Positions 16,903 to 24,475 of a stretch of 64,000 nt of DNA are shown here, in pieces (within the stretch, counting starts at the first letter, position 1; every line of letters starts with the position of its first letter). The stretch spans positions 53,657 through 117,656 of the forward strand of contig NZ_JBQKGG010000007.1 in NCBI RefSeq assembly GCF_052118925.1. The letters run 5' to 3'. A model generated the notes under the pieces. That model saw only the letters and a list, made by a program, of their open reading frames with translations. It made no database searches and was not told the DNA's origin. The position numbers and the translations under genes were made by a program. This stretch comes from Lientehia sp934351765. Lineage in GTDB: Bacteria > Bacillota > Clostridia > Lachnospirales > Lachnospiraceae.

Positions 16903-18756
16903 TTACTCTTCTTCAGGATTTCTTACACTTTGCAGGAATCCATACCGCCCCTGCTCTTCATCCATCGTAAACGTTATCCTATTAGCATTCTGATAATTTA
17001 CTGTCTCCGGGAGCTCATTTTCAGCCACGATCAGCTGATTATTGCCACAATGATCGATAATGTATTGGATCAACGATTCCCTCATTCCTATTGTGGCCTT
17101 CTCGCTTTCTTTGATGCTGTACTTCTTTTCCTTCAGAGACAGGATTGGCGAATCCAACACAAGAAAATGTGCCGCATACTTTCCGCTGCTCTCAAGGTAC
17201 TTCATCAGGTTGAAAAGCATTATCGTATTAAGAAATGCCCGATATCCTTTACCCTGGTTTTTCTTATGTCTTCCCCCAACAACAACATCAGCTGTATTAA
17301 TGTTCAGATATGACTCTGGCTTTCCGGTATAAGCGCAATCTTTTATCATTTCATTGACGGACTCACTCAAGTCCTTCCAGATATTTTTATCAAAGTTCTT
17401 CTTTGCATCAAACTTTGTCGCAGTCTCATCCTCTTCATTTTCCTTCTCGAAGACATCTGTTCCCAATTCCGTTGACATATATGCAATGGACTGCAGTTGC
17501 TGCCTTACATGCTGAATTCTACGGAACTCTGCGACAGCAGCTCTGAGCTCTGCAGCATGAGGTCTGAGATTTTGATTCAACAGTTTTGTAATATTACTGT
17601 TCTGAGCATTTAATGCCTTCAGCGTTTCTTCAAGTTCTTTTATCTCTTTTCTGGTATCTGTCTCCGTTACTTCCAGATCACCCAATTGCAGTCTGATACG
17701 TGCAAGCTCGGATTTAGCAGATTCAACGTATGAAGTACGATCCTCTTCCTCGGCATCCATCTCATGCCCGCAGAACGGACAATTATCCTTGTGATGAATG
17801 GTCTTCCCCTTAGCGTCGCCATCCACGATAAAATTCAATCTCTTAATATCAGACATATATTGTGAATGGAGTGCCCGGTATCTATTGCCCAGGAATCTGG
17901 CTTCCTGAAGCTTTGCATTCACTTCATATATTTGTGCAAGTAACTTCCGGCTTTCCTCAGAAGCATCGACAATCTGCCTTTCAACCTTTTCTATTTCAGC
18001 CACAAACTCGTCTATCTTGGCATCAATATCTACGCCATCATCAGCAGCCAAAGCTTCTTCGAGCTGTTCCTTCTGTTTTGACAAGTCCGCTATCTTCTGA
18101 TTCAGGTAACTAATGACCCCTGCCTTCCGGGTAGCTCTCTTCTCTAGCTCCTCAACGCTGATTTTGGGCAGGAAACGGTTTAAATCATCGGCTGTAAGGA
18201 GATAGATAAGCGAAGTCAGACTCTTGGTAATCTTGGAATGATCCGGATTATCAAGCGGAGTTCGCTTTTCAAATATATTTTCTTCACTCAGGAAGAAGAA
18301 ATGAAAGATAGTTCGAATAGTCATTTCTTCATCCGTCGGTGCCTGCGTTGCGATAATTTTAGGGACTTTATCGATACCTATAAGACTCAACAGTAACGTG
18401 CTGTATTCCCCGTTACCAACTTTATATTCGTCTTTGTCTACTCCTGGAAAATCAGAGTATACTTTTACAACGTTCGATCCCTTATCACCGCTGCTTCCGT
18501 CTTCTATCTTTCTTTCAGCCTTAAATGAATAACCATCGTCAGACTCCATTTCCAGCATGACAGTGTCGTAACCGGTATCATCTTTTGAAAAAGGTACCTC
18601 TTTCCCGGCAAACATGAAGTCAATACAGCCAATAACATAAGACTTTCCCGTATTAGAAGGTCCTTCAATAAAATTAACGCCATCCTTAAATGGTACTGAT
18701 GAATACTCAACCTTCTCTCCGGAGGCAGCAATCTTTGTAATATAAAATCTGCTCAT
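16903..18756 (-). CDS. SMC/Rad50-like ATPase of an ABC-three-component system
   Basis: 617 aa ABC-type ATPase. Walker A EGPSNTGKS at 31-39; two long charged coiled-coil arms (about 200-300 and 335-415) meeting at a Rad50-like zinc hook CPFCG near residue 325; a signature-like NQGKGYRAFL near 500; Walker B HFLVLDSP near 525. Its start overlaps the stop of the middle-component gene by 4 bp (ATGA), a tight coupling. In ABC-three-component defence systems this subunit is thought to sense DNA or replication intermediates and license an effector. No methylase or helicase domain is present in it. Confidence 0.88.
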   Translation of the reverse strand: MSRFYITKIAASGEKVEYSSVPFKDGVNFIEGPSNTGKSYVIGCIDFMFAGKEVPFSKDDTGYDTVMLEMESDDGYSFKAERKIEDGSSGDKGSNVVKVYSDFPGVDKDEYKVGNGEYSTLLLSLIGIDKVPKIIATQAPTDEEMTIRTIFHFFFLSEENIFEKRTPLDNPDHSKITKSLTSLIYLLTADDLNRFLPKISVEELEKRATRKAGVISYLNQKIADLSKQKEQLEEALAADDGVDIDAKIDEFVAEIEKVERQIVDASEESRKLLAQIYEVNAKLQEARFLGNRYRALHSQYMSDIKRLNFIVDGDAKGKTIHHKDNCPFCGHEMDAEEEDRTSYVESAKSELARIRLQLGDLEVTETDTRKEIKELEETLKALNAQNSNITKLLNQNLRPHAAELRAAVAEFRRIQHVRQQLQSIAYMSTELGTDVFEKENEEDETATKFDAKKNFDKNIWKDLSESVNEMIKDCAYTGKPESYLNINTADVVVGGRHKKNQGKGYRAFLNTIMLFNLMKYLESSGKYAAHFLVLDSPILSLKEKKYSIKESEKATIGMRESLIQYIIDHCGNNQLIVAENELPETVNYQNANRITFTMDEEQGRYGFLQSVRNPEEE

Positions 18757-19208
18757 TGATGACCCTCCTGTCGATAAGATTTTCCGCCGAGCTTAAATAT
18801 CTCTGCAATCAGTGATCTCTCGGACTTTCCTTTTGTTGCATTAATGACAGATTTTGCGGCTTTTCTGTACTCACGAGCATATTCACTCGTTAGAGCACCA
18901 CAGTAGTCCTCCCCCTCCGGGGTGATGATATATGATAGACCATCCTTGTAGCTGACAGCCTCTGCAGTACCGTTCAAAACAAGTTCCTTTAATGCTTTCT
19001 TTACAAGATCCCTTTGCGAAGCAAACTCACTAAATTTCAGGTCATTATCGCCGTTAAGATTCTGCTCTGATAAACCAAACGGCTCACTGTATATCGTCAT
19101 AAAATCCACCGCATAGAGCATATCCTGCGTCTGCGGCATATCATATTCATCCAGCAATAACAGCAGGCGTAAAGAGTTTTCAAACGTTGAATTAAACAAT
19201 CGGTCCAT
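18753..19208 (-). CDS. ABC-three-component system middle component
   Basis: 151 aa protein with the hallmark order of the small middle component: FENSLRLLLLLD near the start, LYAVDFMTIYSEPFG near 27-41, then a winged-helix-like stretch (VKKALKELVLNGTAEAVSYKDGLSYIITPEG). It is thought to bridge the SMC-like ATPase and the effector. Position supports this: its start lies 17 bp inside the 3' end of the effector gene, and its stop overlaps the ATPase start. Identification is by motif pattern and by neighbours. Confidence 0.8.
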   Translation of the reverse strand: MDRLFNSTFENSLRLLLLLDEYDMPQTQDMLYAVDFMTIYSEPFGLSEQNLNGDNDLKFSEFASQRDLVKKALKELVLNGTAEAVSYKDGLSYIITPEGEDYCGALTSEYAREYRKAAKSVINATKGKSERSLIAEIFKLGGKSYRQEGHQ

Positions 19209-20162
19209 CGTCGTCTCTCACCCACCCTTCTATAGTGCCGTCCTTTACAAGGAAGTGACATACCCCTTTTTTCTGGGGTACACCTACCCAATCTGTATCT
19301 CTCAAAAGCCAGCATCTATTCGAATTAAAACCTCGTACTCTTCTCAACACGGCTTTAAGTCGAGCCAGGCCGCTTTCTGCAGGATCCTCATAATCATCCT
19401 TGATATATTCATATGTTTCACTTTTCAGCAGGTCGAATTGATCCTCTTTGTCGTAAATATCTCGTGTGCTACGTCTGACAGCCTCTGCAGCAAAATAGTA
19501 CTTACGCTGTTCTGAAAGATGCTTCTCATACTTCGGATACTCTCCGATTCTATCCATAGGAAAGGCTTTTATGTTTTCTGCTTGAGCATAAGCTGCGGCA
19601 AGCGCTGTCGTATATTCGTGCTCTTCTTTGATTATCGTTTCCGGTATTTCCGCATCCTCCAGCGGATGTCTCTTATACTCCTCTAACTCTGTATCCAGCT
19701 TGGCCTTTGCCTCAGGTGTAAGGACATTATCTCTGGTAAGAGAATACAGATACACTTGTCCTAAGAATTCATCAAATGTTTCCTTCTTGCCTAATCGAAG
19801 AAGCTCATCTTTTTTGCTGTCAGATATTTTACCGTCTGCTTTTATATCTCCCCGAAAATGAAAGATAATTTCTTCTTCCATTCCCGGCATAAAGTGCCGT
19901 GTGACATTCTTTTTGAAAAGGCTCCAATTGATGACTTAACTTCAGGATCTTGCGAATGGCCTTTTATGATTCTAAGCGGATTGCCCTGTGGTGCCCTGTT
20001 CACAATTTTGCTGGCAGTACCTTTCCCCACTTTGCTTAATGTCATCCCCAACGGTTCAGCTACACCTCTATAAAGAAGCTCTATGAGTTCAGGATCACTG
20101 ATCTCATCAACAAAAGCATTCTTTATTTCTGCCACTACCGTGGCTAAAACCAGCTCCCGCAA
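19192..20162 (-). pseudogene. ABC-three-component effector-like gene, frameshifted
   Basis: Two overlapping frames encode one protein. Frame one starts at TTG 20162 behind GAGGAGGTGAG and gives MRELVLATVVAEIK...PELIELLYRGVA...GTASKIVN through about residue 77 (VKSS). The protein sense then passes to another frame (INWSLFKKNVTRHFMPGMEE) near 19,922-19,937 and runs to a C-terminal domain (CWLLRDTDWVGV...KKGVCHFLV) typical of ABC-three-component effectors. The span is 971 bp, one short of a multiple of three, so a single lost base explains it. No slippery heptamer is evident. It may be a true disruption, a sequencing error or, less likely, programmed frameshifting. The N-terminal toxic activity is not recognised. 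Confidence 0.72.
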
Positions 20163-20229
20163 TCAGCTCACCTCCTCAAAAAGAAACTTTATGATAACTT
20201 TATAGGAACCGCTCTAACCCCTTAAAATA

Positions 20230-20258
20230 CTGACTTTTCAAGGTGTTTCGGATATAAT
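20230..20258 (+). promoter_or_regulatory. Plus-strand promoter of the 203 aa gene leader
   Basis: CTGACT (20230-20235), 17 bp spacer, TATAAT (20253-20258). Transcription from here would give a leader of about 330 nt before the ATG at 20596. The gap 20163-20595 also holds the start region of the minus-strand defence genes, for which no clear promoter could be assigned. Confidence 0.55.
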
Positions 20259-20447
20259 GACAGTGTGGGAAGAGACACTCTCCGAACAAAGCCAATACTC
20301 CAAATGACAGTATAGCACAGTTCGGGTGATAAGTAAATAAATTATTTGCGTTCGCAGATAAATATTTCATTTGATTCCCGCTGCAATTCCTACTCCGGGC
20401 AGTAGGATCACAACCAAATAACCATTAATGCGTAATGCAGCCTGACC

Positions 20448-20516
20448 ATCGGTGGAAAGGATGCAAACCGAAACGGATTTTCCGTTCGATTTGTATGCCT
20501 TCCACCGATTTTATTT
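20448..20516 (+). terminator. Long leader hairpin followed by T-rich tract
   Basis: Arms ATCGGTGGAAAGG (20448-20460) and CCTTCCACCGAT (20498-20509) pair with a one-base bulge. The inside also pairs (ATGCAAA with TTTGTAT; CGAAACGGA with TCCGTTCG). TTTTATTTT follows at once. It looks like an intrinsic terminator or attenuator 80 bp ahead of the 203 aa gene. Confidence 0.6.
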
Positions 20517-20564
20517 TGCGTACAAATCTATAACGTTCACAGCGACATAGTTCGGACCTTCCGT

Positions 20565-20593
20565 TTCGGCCCTGGGTCGAAGGAGGGCCCGAA
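20565..20593 (+). promoter_or_regulatory. Stem-loop that sequesters a ribosome binding site
   Basis: TTCGGCCCT (20565-20573) pairs with AGGGCCCGAA (20584-20593) with a single bulge. The ribosome site AAGGAGGG (20580-20587) for the ATG at 20596 lies partly in the stem, so folding would limit initiation. Confidence 0.5.
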
Positions 20594-20595
20594 TT

Positions 20596-21207
20596 ATGTT
20601 TCAGAGTAAAAATTTCTCAAGCAACGAAAACCAGAGTAAATACGGAAACAAGAAACCGTACAACAACATTCCGCCAGCAGCGAACGAAGAGCTTGCACCG
20701 ATGCTCATGACGAAGGAAATGTTCAAAGACAAGTCCATCATCAGAGACAACATCGAGACCTGGAATATCAACGGTCACAAAATCCCCGTAGCTTTCGCTC
20801 CTATCCAGGCAGGTACCCTTGATAATTGGATGAGATTCTTCAACGCTCAGGTTCGCACATATATTGCAACCGGCGGCACAGAGGATTTTCTCAAAGAAAA
20901 TGGTCATGAAGACGATCTGTCTTACAACAAGTTTCAGGACGATGCTGAAGGCGACGAAGATCAGAGTGGTTTTGAACCCGGAGAAACACCTTCTCTCGAA
21001 GACACCGTACTTCTCGGTATCATCATCAAGGACCTGATTGCAGAAGTAAAAGGCATCAACCCCAAATATGGCAGAATCCTTGAACTTCTCGGCCAGAACC
21101 GTTCAAAAGGCCAGATCCTCGAAGAATTAAATCTGGGCAAAAGCCAGGGATACGCCGATATCAAGGCCGCCCAGAAAATGGCACGAGACCTTTACTATAA
21201 AGATTGA
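20596..21207 (+). CDS. Mobile-element protein with sigma-region-4-like C terminus
   Basis: 203 aa, not assignable to a named family. The N-terminal 120 residues are polar (Asn/Lys-rich start, then EELAPMLMTKEMFKDKSIIRD). The C-terminal 65 residues (DTVLLGIIIKDLIAEVKG...GQILEELNLGKSQGYADIKAAQKMA) read like a helix-turn-helix of sigma-factor region 4. Similar proteins are, to my recollection, common in clostridial phage-like and conjugative elements. ATG at 20596 follows AAGGAGGG. Its leader carries an attenuator-like hairpin and an RBS hairpin. It could be an element-encoded transcription regulator; this is inference. Confidence 0.6.
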   Translation: MFQSKNFSSNENQSKYGNKKPYNNIPPAANEELAPMLMTKEMFKDKSIIRDNIETWNINGHKIPVAFAPIQAGTLDNWMRFFNAQVRTYIATGGTEDFLKENGHEDDLSYNKFQDDAEGDEDQSGFEPGETPSLEDTVLLGIIIKDLIAEVKGINPKYGRILELLGQNRSKGQILEELNLGKSQGYADIKAAQKMARDLYYKD

Positions 21208-21239
21208 TTCATTGAGATTGCTGACCGATTAAAATAAAG

Positions 21240-21274
21240 GGAGAGCGGCATGCCCGGATGCTGCTCTCCTTTTT
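21240..21274 (+). terminator. Intrinsic terminator after the 203 aa gene
   Basis: GGAGAGC (21240-21246) / GCTCTCC (21263-21269) followed by TTTTT. Confidence 0.85.
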
Positions 21275-21297
21275 GCTGTGTGCCTCTATATTCGATT

Positions 21298-21576
21298 TTA
21301 TCTCTTAGACAGTCTGCCCTGCATCTGCCACCGGTCGTGGCTCTGTATGCTCCGGACAGCCTGCTTCAAACTATTCGCACGACCGTGCTGGTGATATGGA
21401 TGCGATGCCTTATGCTTGTGGAATATGATGCATGTTCCCGGTGTCGGATACTCAGGATTATGGATGAACCAGTAATGTCCTGTATTCCGGCTCATAACCG
21501 TTACATCAAAGGCATCTGTAAAGATGATGGAGAAATACTTCGGATCCAAAGCAGAAAGGTCTTTCGCATCAAACAT
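21298..21576 (-). CDS. Hypothetical protein paired with SymE-like gene
   Basis: 92 aa, no family recognised. It is rich in His and aromatic residues (TGHYWFIHNPEYPTP, FHKHKASHPYHQHGR), which could suggest metal or nucleic acid contact but proves nothing. Start at 21576 is chosen over an upstream in-frame ATG because GGGGGAAGG precedes it and the resulting 8 bp overlap with the SymE-like gene suggests coupling. It is probably part of the same mobile element. Confidence 0.55.
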   Translation of the reverse strand: MFDAKDLSALDPKYFSIIFTDAFDVTVMSRNTGHYWFIHNPEYPTPGTCIIFHKHKASHPYHQHGRANSLKQAVRSIQSHDRWQMQGRLSKR

Positions 21577-21907
21577 AGGCCTTCCCCCTCTCCCGATCCT
21601 TTGCACACTCCGCCTGCCGCTCAGCTACAAACTGCGCGTGAAGCTCTTTCTTTTCCTTCAGGAAGCGCTCATGCAGTTTTCTGGTTCCTTTCTCCAGAAA
21701 TGCCTTTTCTGCTTCGATCAGCTCTTCTCTTTCGGTGTCCAGGCTGATGATGAGCTTGCCATCCTCGCATTTAACCAATACCGGATCTCCGATATGGAAA
21801 CCGGCAGCTTCCAGCCACTGCCCCATCAACCGAATCGCCGGAACGGATTTGTAGTTGTATCCGCTCTGTGCACAAACCTTCAGTTCCCGTTCGTTCTTTT
21901 TTGCCAT
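21569..21907 (-). CDS. SymE-like toxin-family protein
   Basis: 112 aa with a SymE/AbrB-like swapped-hairpin core: RELKVCAQSGYN, VPAIRLMGQWLEAAGF, IGDPVLVKCEDGKLIIS. SymE is an SOS-regulated type I toxin in E. coli; clostridial relatives are frequent in mobile elements and their activity is mostly untested. The C-terminal 40 residues are charged and probably helical. Start at 21907 follows AAAGGAGG; an in-frame ATG seven codons upstream lacks a ribosome site. It overlaps the following small gene by 8 bp. Confidence 0.75.
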   Translation of the reverse strand: MAKKNERELKVCAQSGYNYKSVPAIRLMGQWLEAAGFHIGDPVLVKCEDGKLIISLDTEREELIEAEKAFLEKGTRKLHERFLKEKKELHAQFVAERQAECAKDRERGKAYV

Positions 21908-21954
21908 GTGTTTGTCCTCCTTTTTCAATCGACTATTTTGGCTTGAAACAAAAC

Positions 21955-21992
21955 AAGCTGCAGATCTCGGATCATGTCCGCATCTGCAGCTT
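21955..21992 (-). terminator. Terminator downstream of rlmD
   Basis: AAGCTGCAGAT (21955-21965) / ATCTGCAGCTT (21982-21992); on the minus strand it is followed by GTTTTGTTT. Ends the rlmD transcript 38 bp past its stop. Confidence 0.8.
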
Positions 21993-22029
21993 ATCTATTC
22001 AAATTCCTATTCGATTGTGAGGCTGAAAC

Positions 22030-23487
22030 TTAGGTGGTAGAATTCTTCCCTTCGTTCTTGATGCGATAGTAATCTGCCATCTCCACATCAAGCGTAATAT
22101 AGGACTCTTTCTTCTTACTCTGGGTGTTGCTCAAAAGGCACACCGTCTCCACATGCACCCCCTGGGGGAACATATCTACGGGCTGTACCCGTTCCAGGCG
22201 ATAACCTCCGGCGCAGAGGGTTTTCAGATCTCTGGCGAGGGTAGCGGAGTCGCAGGAGACATAGACGATCCGGGCGGGACACATGGCGAGCATGGTATCT
22301 AAGAGGGCTGTGTCGCAGCCCTTCCGGGGCGGATCAACGACAATGACATCGGCTGGTTCCCCGTGGAACTTATACCACTCCGGCAGGATTTCTTCGGCAC
22401 TGCCGACGAAGAATTCGGTGTTGGCAAGGTGATTTAAACGGGCGTTTTCGCGGGCATTTTCAATGGCCGCAGGAACGATCTCAACACCGTAGACCTTCTT
22501 CGCCTTCTGGGCGAGGAATAAGGAGATGGTGCCGATGCCGCAGTAGAGATCCCAGACAGTCTCGGCGCCGGTGAGGCCGGCGAATTCCAGTGCCTTTCCA
22601 TAAAGACGCTCGGTCTGAAGCGGATTTACCTGGTAGAACGACTGGGGCGAGATCCGATAGGTCAGCGGGCCGATCCGGTCGGTAATGTAGGGCGTACCAC
22701 TCAGATAGACCATGTCGCGTCCCAGGATCACATTGGTTTTTTCGCAGTTAATGTTTAAGGAAATTGAAGTCATTCCCGGAATGCTGCAAAGACTCTTCAC
22801 CAGTGCTTCGCTGTGGGGCAGATGCTTTCCGTTAATGACCAGACATACCATGATCTCGCCGGTATGACAGCCGACACGGATCAGTGCATGACGGATCAGA
22901 CCTCGGTGCGCAGTCTCATCATAAGGCTCAATGGCATATTCTTCCATAAAGGTACGGATCTTTTCCAGAATCTCCCGGTTCACCGGTGCACCGAGAAGAC
23001 AGTCCTCGGTCTCTATGATGGAATGGGTCCGGCCGGCGTAGAAACCATAGATGATCCGGCCGTCTTTCGCACGTCCGAAGGGGAACTGGCCCTTGTTGCG
23101 GTACCGCAGGGGATAAGGCTCGTTCATGCCGATAATGGGCTCCATGGGCAGAGTTTCCTCCGGAAATCCTCCCAGACGGATCAGGTGATTCTTTACTTTA
23201 TCCTCTTTATAGCGAAGCTGGCGGGCATAGTCCATGGCCTGAAGCTGACAGCCGCCGCAGGGCGCAGCCGAAGGACAGGCTGGCGTGACGCGGAACGGGG
23301 ACGGCTCCAGGATCTTTATGAGGCGGCCGAAGCCGTAGGTCTTTTTCGCCTTGATAACCTTTCCCTCGATCCGGTCTCCGATGATGGCATCCTTAATAAA
23401 AAGGGTATAGCCATCAACTCTGCCTATACCCTCGCCCTGTTCGCTCATATCTTCAATCATTGTCTGAAATATCTGATTTTTCTCCAA
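22030..23487 (-). CDS. rlmD: 23S rRNA (uracil-1939-C5)-methyltransferase RlmD
   Basis: 485 aa SAM-dependent methylase of the RumA/TrmA family. An N-terminal TRAM domain covers about 1-62, [4Fe-4S] cysteines are C71, C77, C80 (CPSAAPCGGC) and one near 162, the SAM motif is WDLYCGIGTISLFLA, DPPRKGCD lies near 383, and the nucleophile motif is YVSCDSATLARDL. The TTG start at 23487 has AGGAGA upstream. The last 30 residues (ending MADYYRIKNEGKNSTT) extend past the enzyme core. The 3' end of this gene abuts the accessory region, and rumA-type genes are known insertion sites for integrative elements. Confidence 0.93.
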   Translation of the reverse strand: MEKNQIFQTMIEDMSEQGEGIGRVDGYTLFIKDAIIGDRIEGKVIKAKKTYGFGRLIKILEPSPFRVTPACPSAAPCGGCQLQAMDYARQLRYKEDKVKNHLIRLGGFPEETLPMEPIIGMNEPYPLRYRNKGQFPFGRAKDGRIIYGFYAGRTHSIIETEDCLLGAPVNREILEKIRTFMEEYAIEPYDETAHRGLIRHALIRVGCHTGEIMVCLVINGKHLPHSEALVKSLCSIPGMTSISLNINCEKTNVILGRDMVYLSGTPYITDRIGPLTYRISPQSFYQVNPLQTERLYGKALEFAGLTGAETVWDLYCGIGTISLFLAQKAKKVYGVEIVPAAIENARENARLNHLANTEFFVGSAEEILPEWYKFHGEPADVIVVDPPRKGCDTALLDTMLAMCPARIVYVSCDSATLARDLKTLCAGGYRLERVQPVDMFPQGVHVETVCLLSNTQSKKKESYITLDVEMADYYRIKNEGKNSTT

Positions 23488-23506
23488 AACAGGTCTCCTA
23501 TTATTT

Positions 23507-24451
23507 TTATATATCTGTCGTCATTCTCACATTGGAATCCAGAAGCCGGTTGAATCCCAGCCAGTCTTTATTGTCCGCATTGCTGCGGAACAGTTCCGTC
23601 ACAGTCTGCAGCTTTGCATCCGTGTTATCGGCAAAATTAAGAGCCATGGCCTCTGCCAGTGCCGGCTTCTTGGGAGAGCCATACTCAAACTCACCGTGAT
23701 GAGCCAGAATACAGTGCTTGATCTCCGATGCCGTCTTGGCCGGGAAGCCAGGAATGGTCTTAATCTGCTCATCAACCATAATGGTTCCGATAACGATATG
23801 CCCCAGAAGCTGGCCATCATCGGTATAATCGTTCTCCGGAAACTCGGAAAGCTCTTTTGTTTTTCCGATGTCATGGAACAGCGCTGCAGCGATGAGAAGA
23901 TCCCGGTTGAGCACAGAATAACGGGTACAGTAGAAATCACAGAGCTTTGCCACACTGAGGGTATGCTCCAGAAGCCCGCCTACAAATCCATGATGAACCG
24001 TCTTTGCCGCTGAATGAGCCTTAAACGTTTTAATAAATGCCGGATCCTCCACAAAGAACCGTTCCGCCAGGGTTCGCAGCTTCTCGTTTTTCAGGCTCTT
24101 CACAAAAGCCAGAAGCTCACTGTACATGGTCTCAATATCCTTATCGGAAACGGGAAGATAATCCGAGGGGACATACTCGCCCTCAGAGGCCAGACGAACC
24201 CTCCGTACATTTAACTGGAGCGCCCCCTGATAACTGGTCACATCGCCATCGATCTTAATATAATTCAATGGCTCAAAATGATCGATCCCGCCGGATAATT
24301 CCCAGATCTTCGCATCAATGGTTCCGGTCTTGTCCTGAAGGATCAGAGAATAATACGTCTTTCCCCCCTTCGTTTTGGCCGTCTGCTTTGCTTTACATAA
24401 ATATACACCGGAGACCCGTTCTCCTTCGCGCAGTGTTTCAATATATTTCAT
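23507..24451 (-). CDS. yhaM: 3'-5' exoribonuclease YhaM family
   Basis: 314 aa. An OB-fold nucleic acid-binding domain (about 10-90) is followed by an HD phosphohydrolase domain with HH at 153-154, H163 (GLLEHTLSVA), HD at 193-194 (FHDIGK) and a later AHHGEFEYGSPKKP block. YhaM trims RNA and single-stranded DNA 3' ends in Firmicutes. It precedes rlmD by 19 bp and may share its transcript. Length and motif order match the family. Confidence 0.92.
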   Translation of the reverse strand: MKYIETLREGERVSGVYLCKAKQTAKTKGGKTYYSLILQDKTGTIDAKIWELSGGIDHFEPLNYIKIDGDVTSYQGALQLNVRRVRLASEGEYVPSDYLPVSDKDIETMYSELLAFVKSLKNEKLRTLAERFFVEDPAFIKTFKAHSAAKTVHHGFVGGLLEHTLSVAKLCDFYCTRYSVLNRDLLIAAALFHDIGKTKELSEFPENDYTDDGQLLGHIVIGTIMVDEQIKTIPGFPAKTASEIKHCILAHHGEFEYGSPKKPALAEAMALNFADNTDAKLQTVTELFRSNADNKDWLGFNRLLDSNVRMTTDI

Positions 24452-24475
24452 GTCTTTTCCTCAACTCTCTGCCGT

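Noticed and set aside
19842..20162. Separate 106 aa gene
   Set aside because: Its first 77 residues continue, in another frame, as one effector-like protein; treated as a frameshifted gene.
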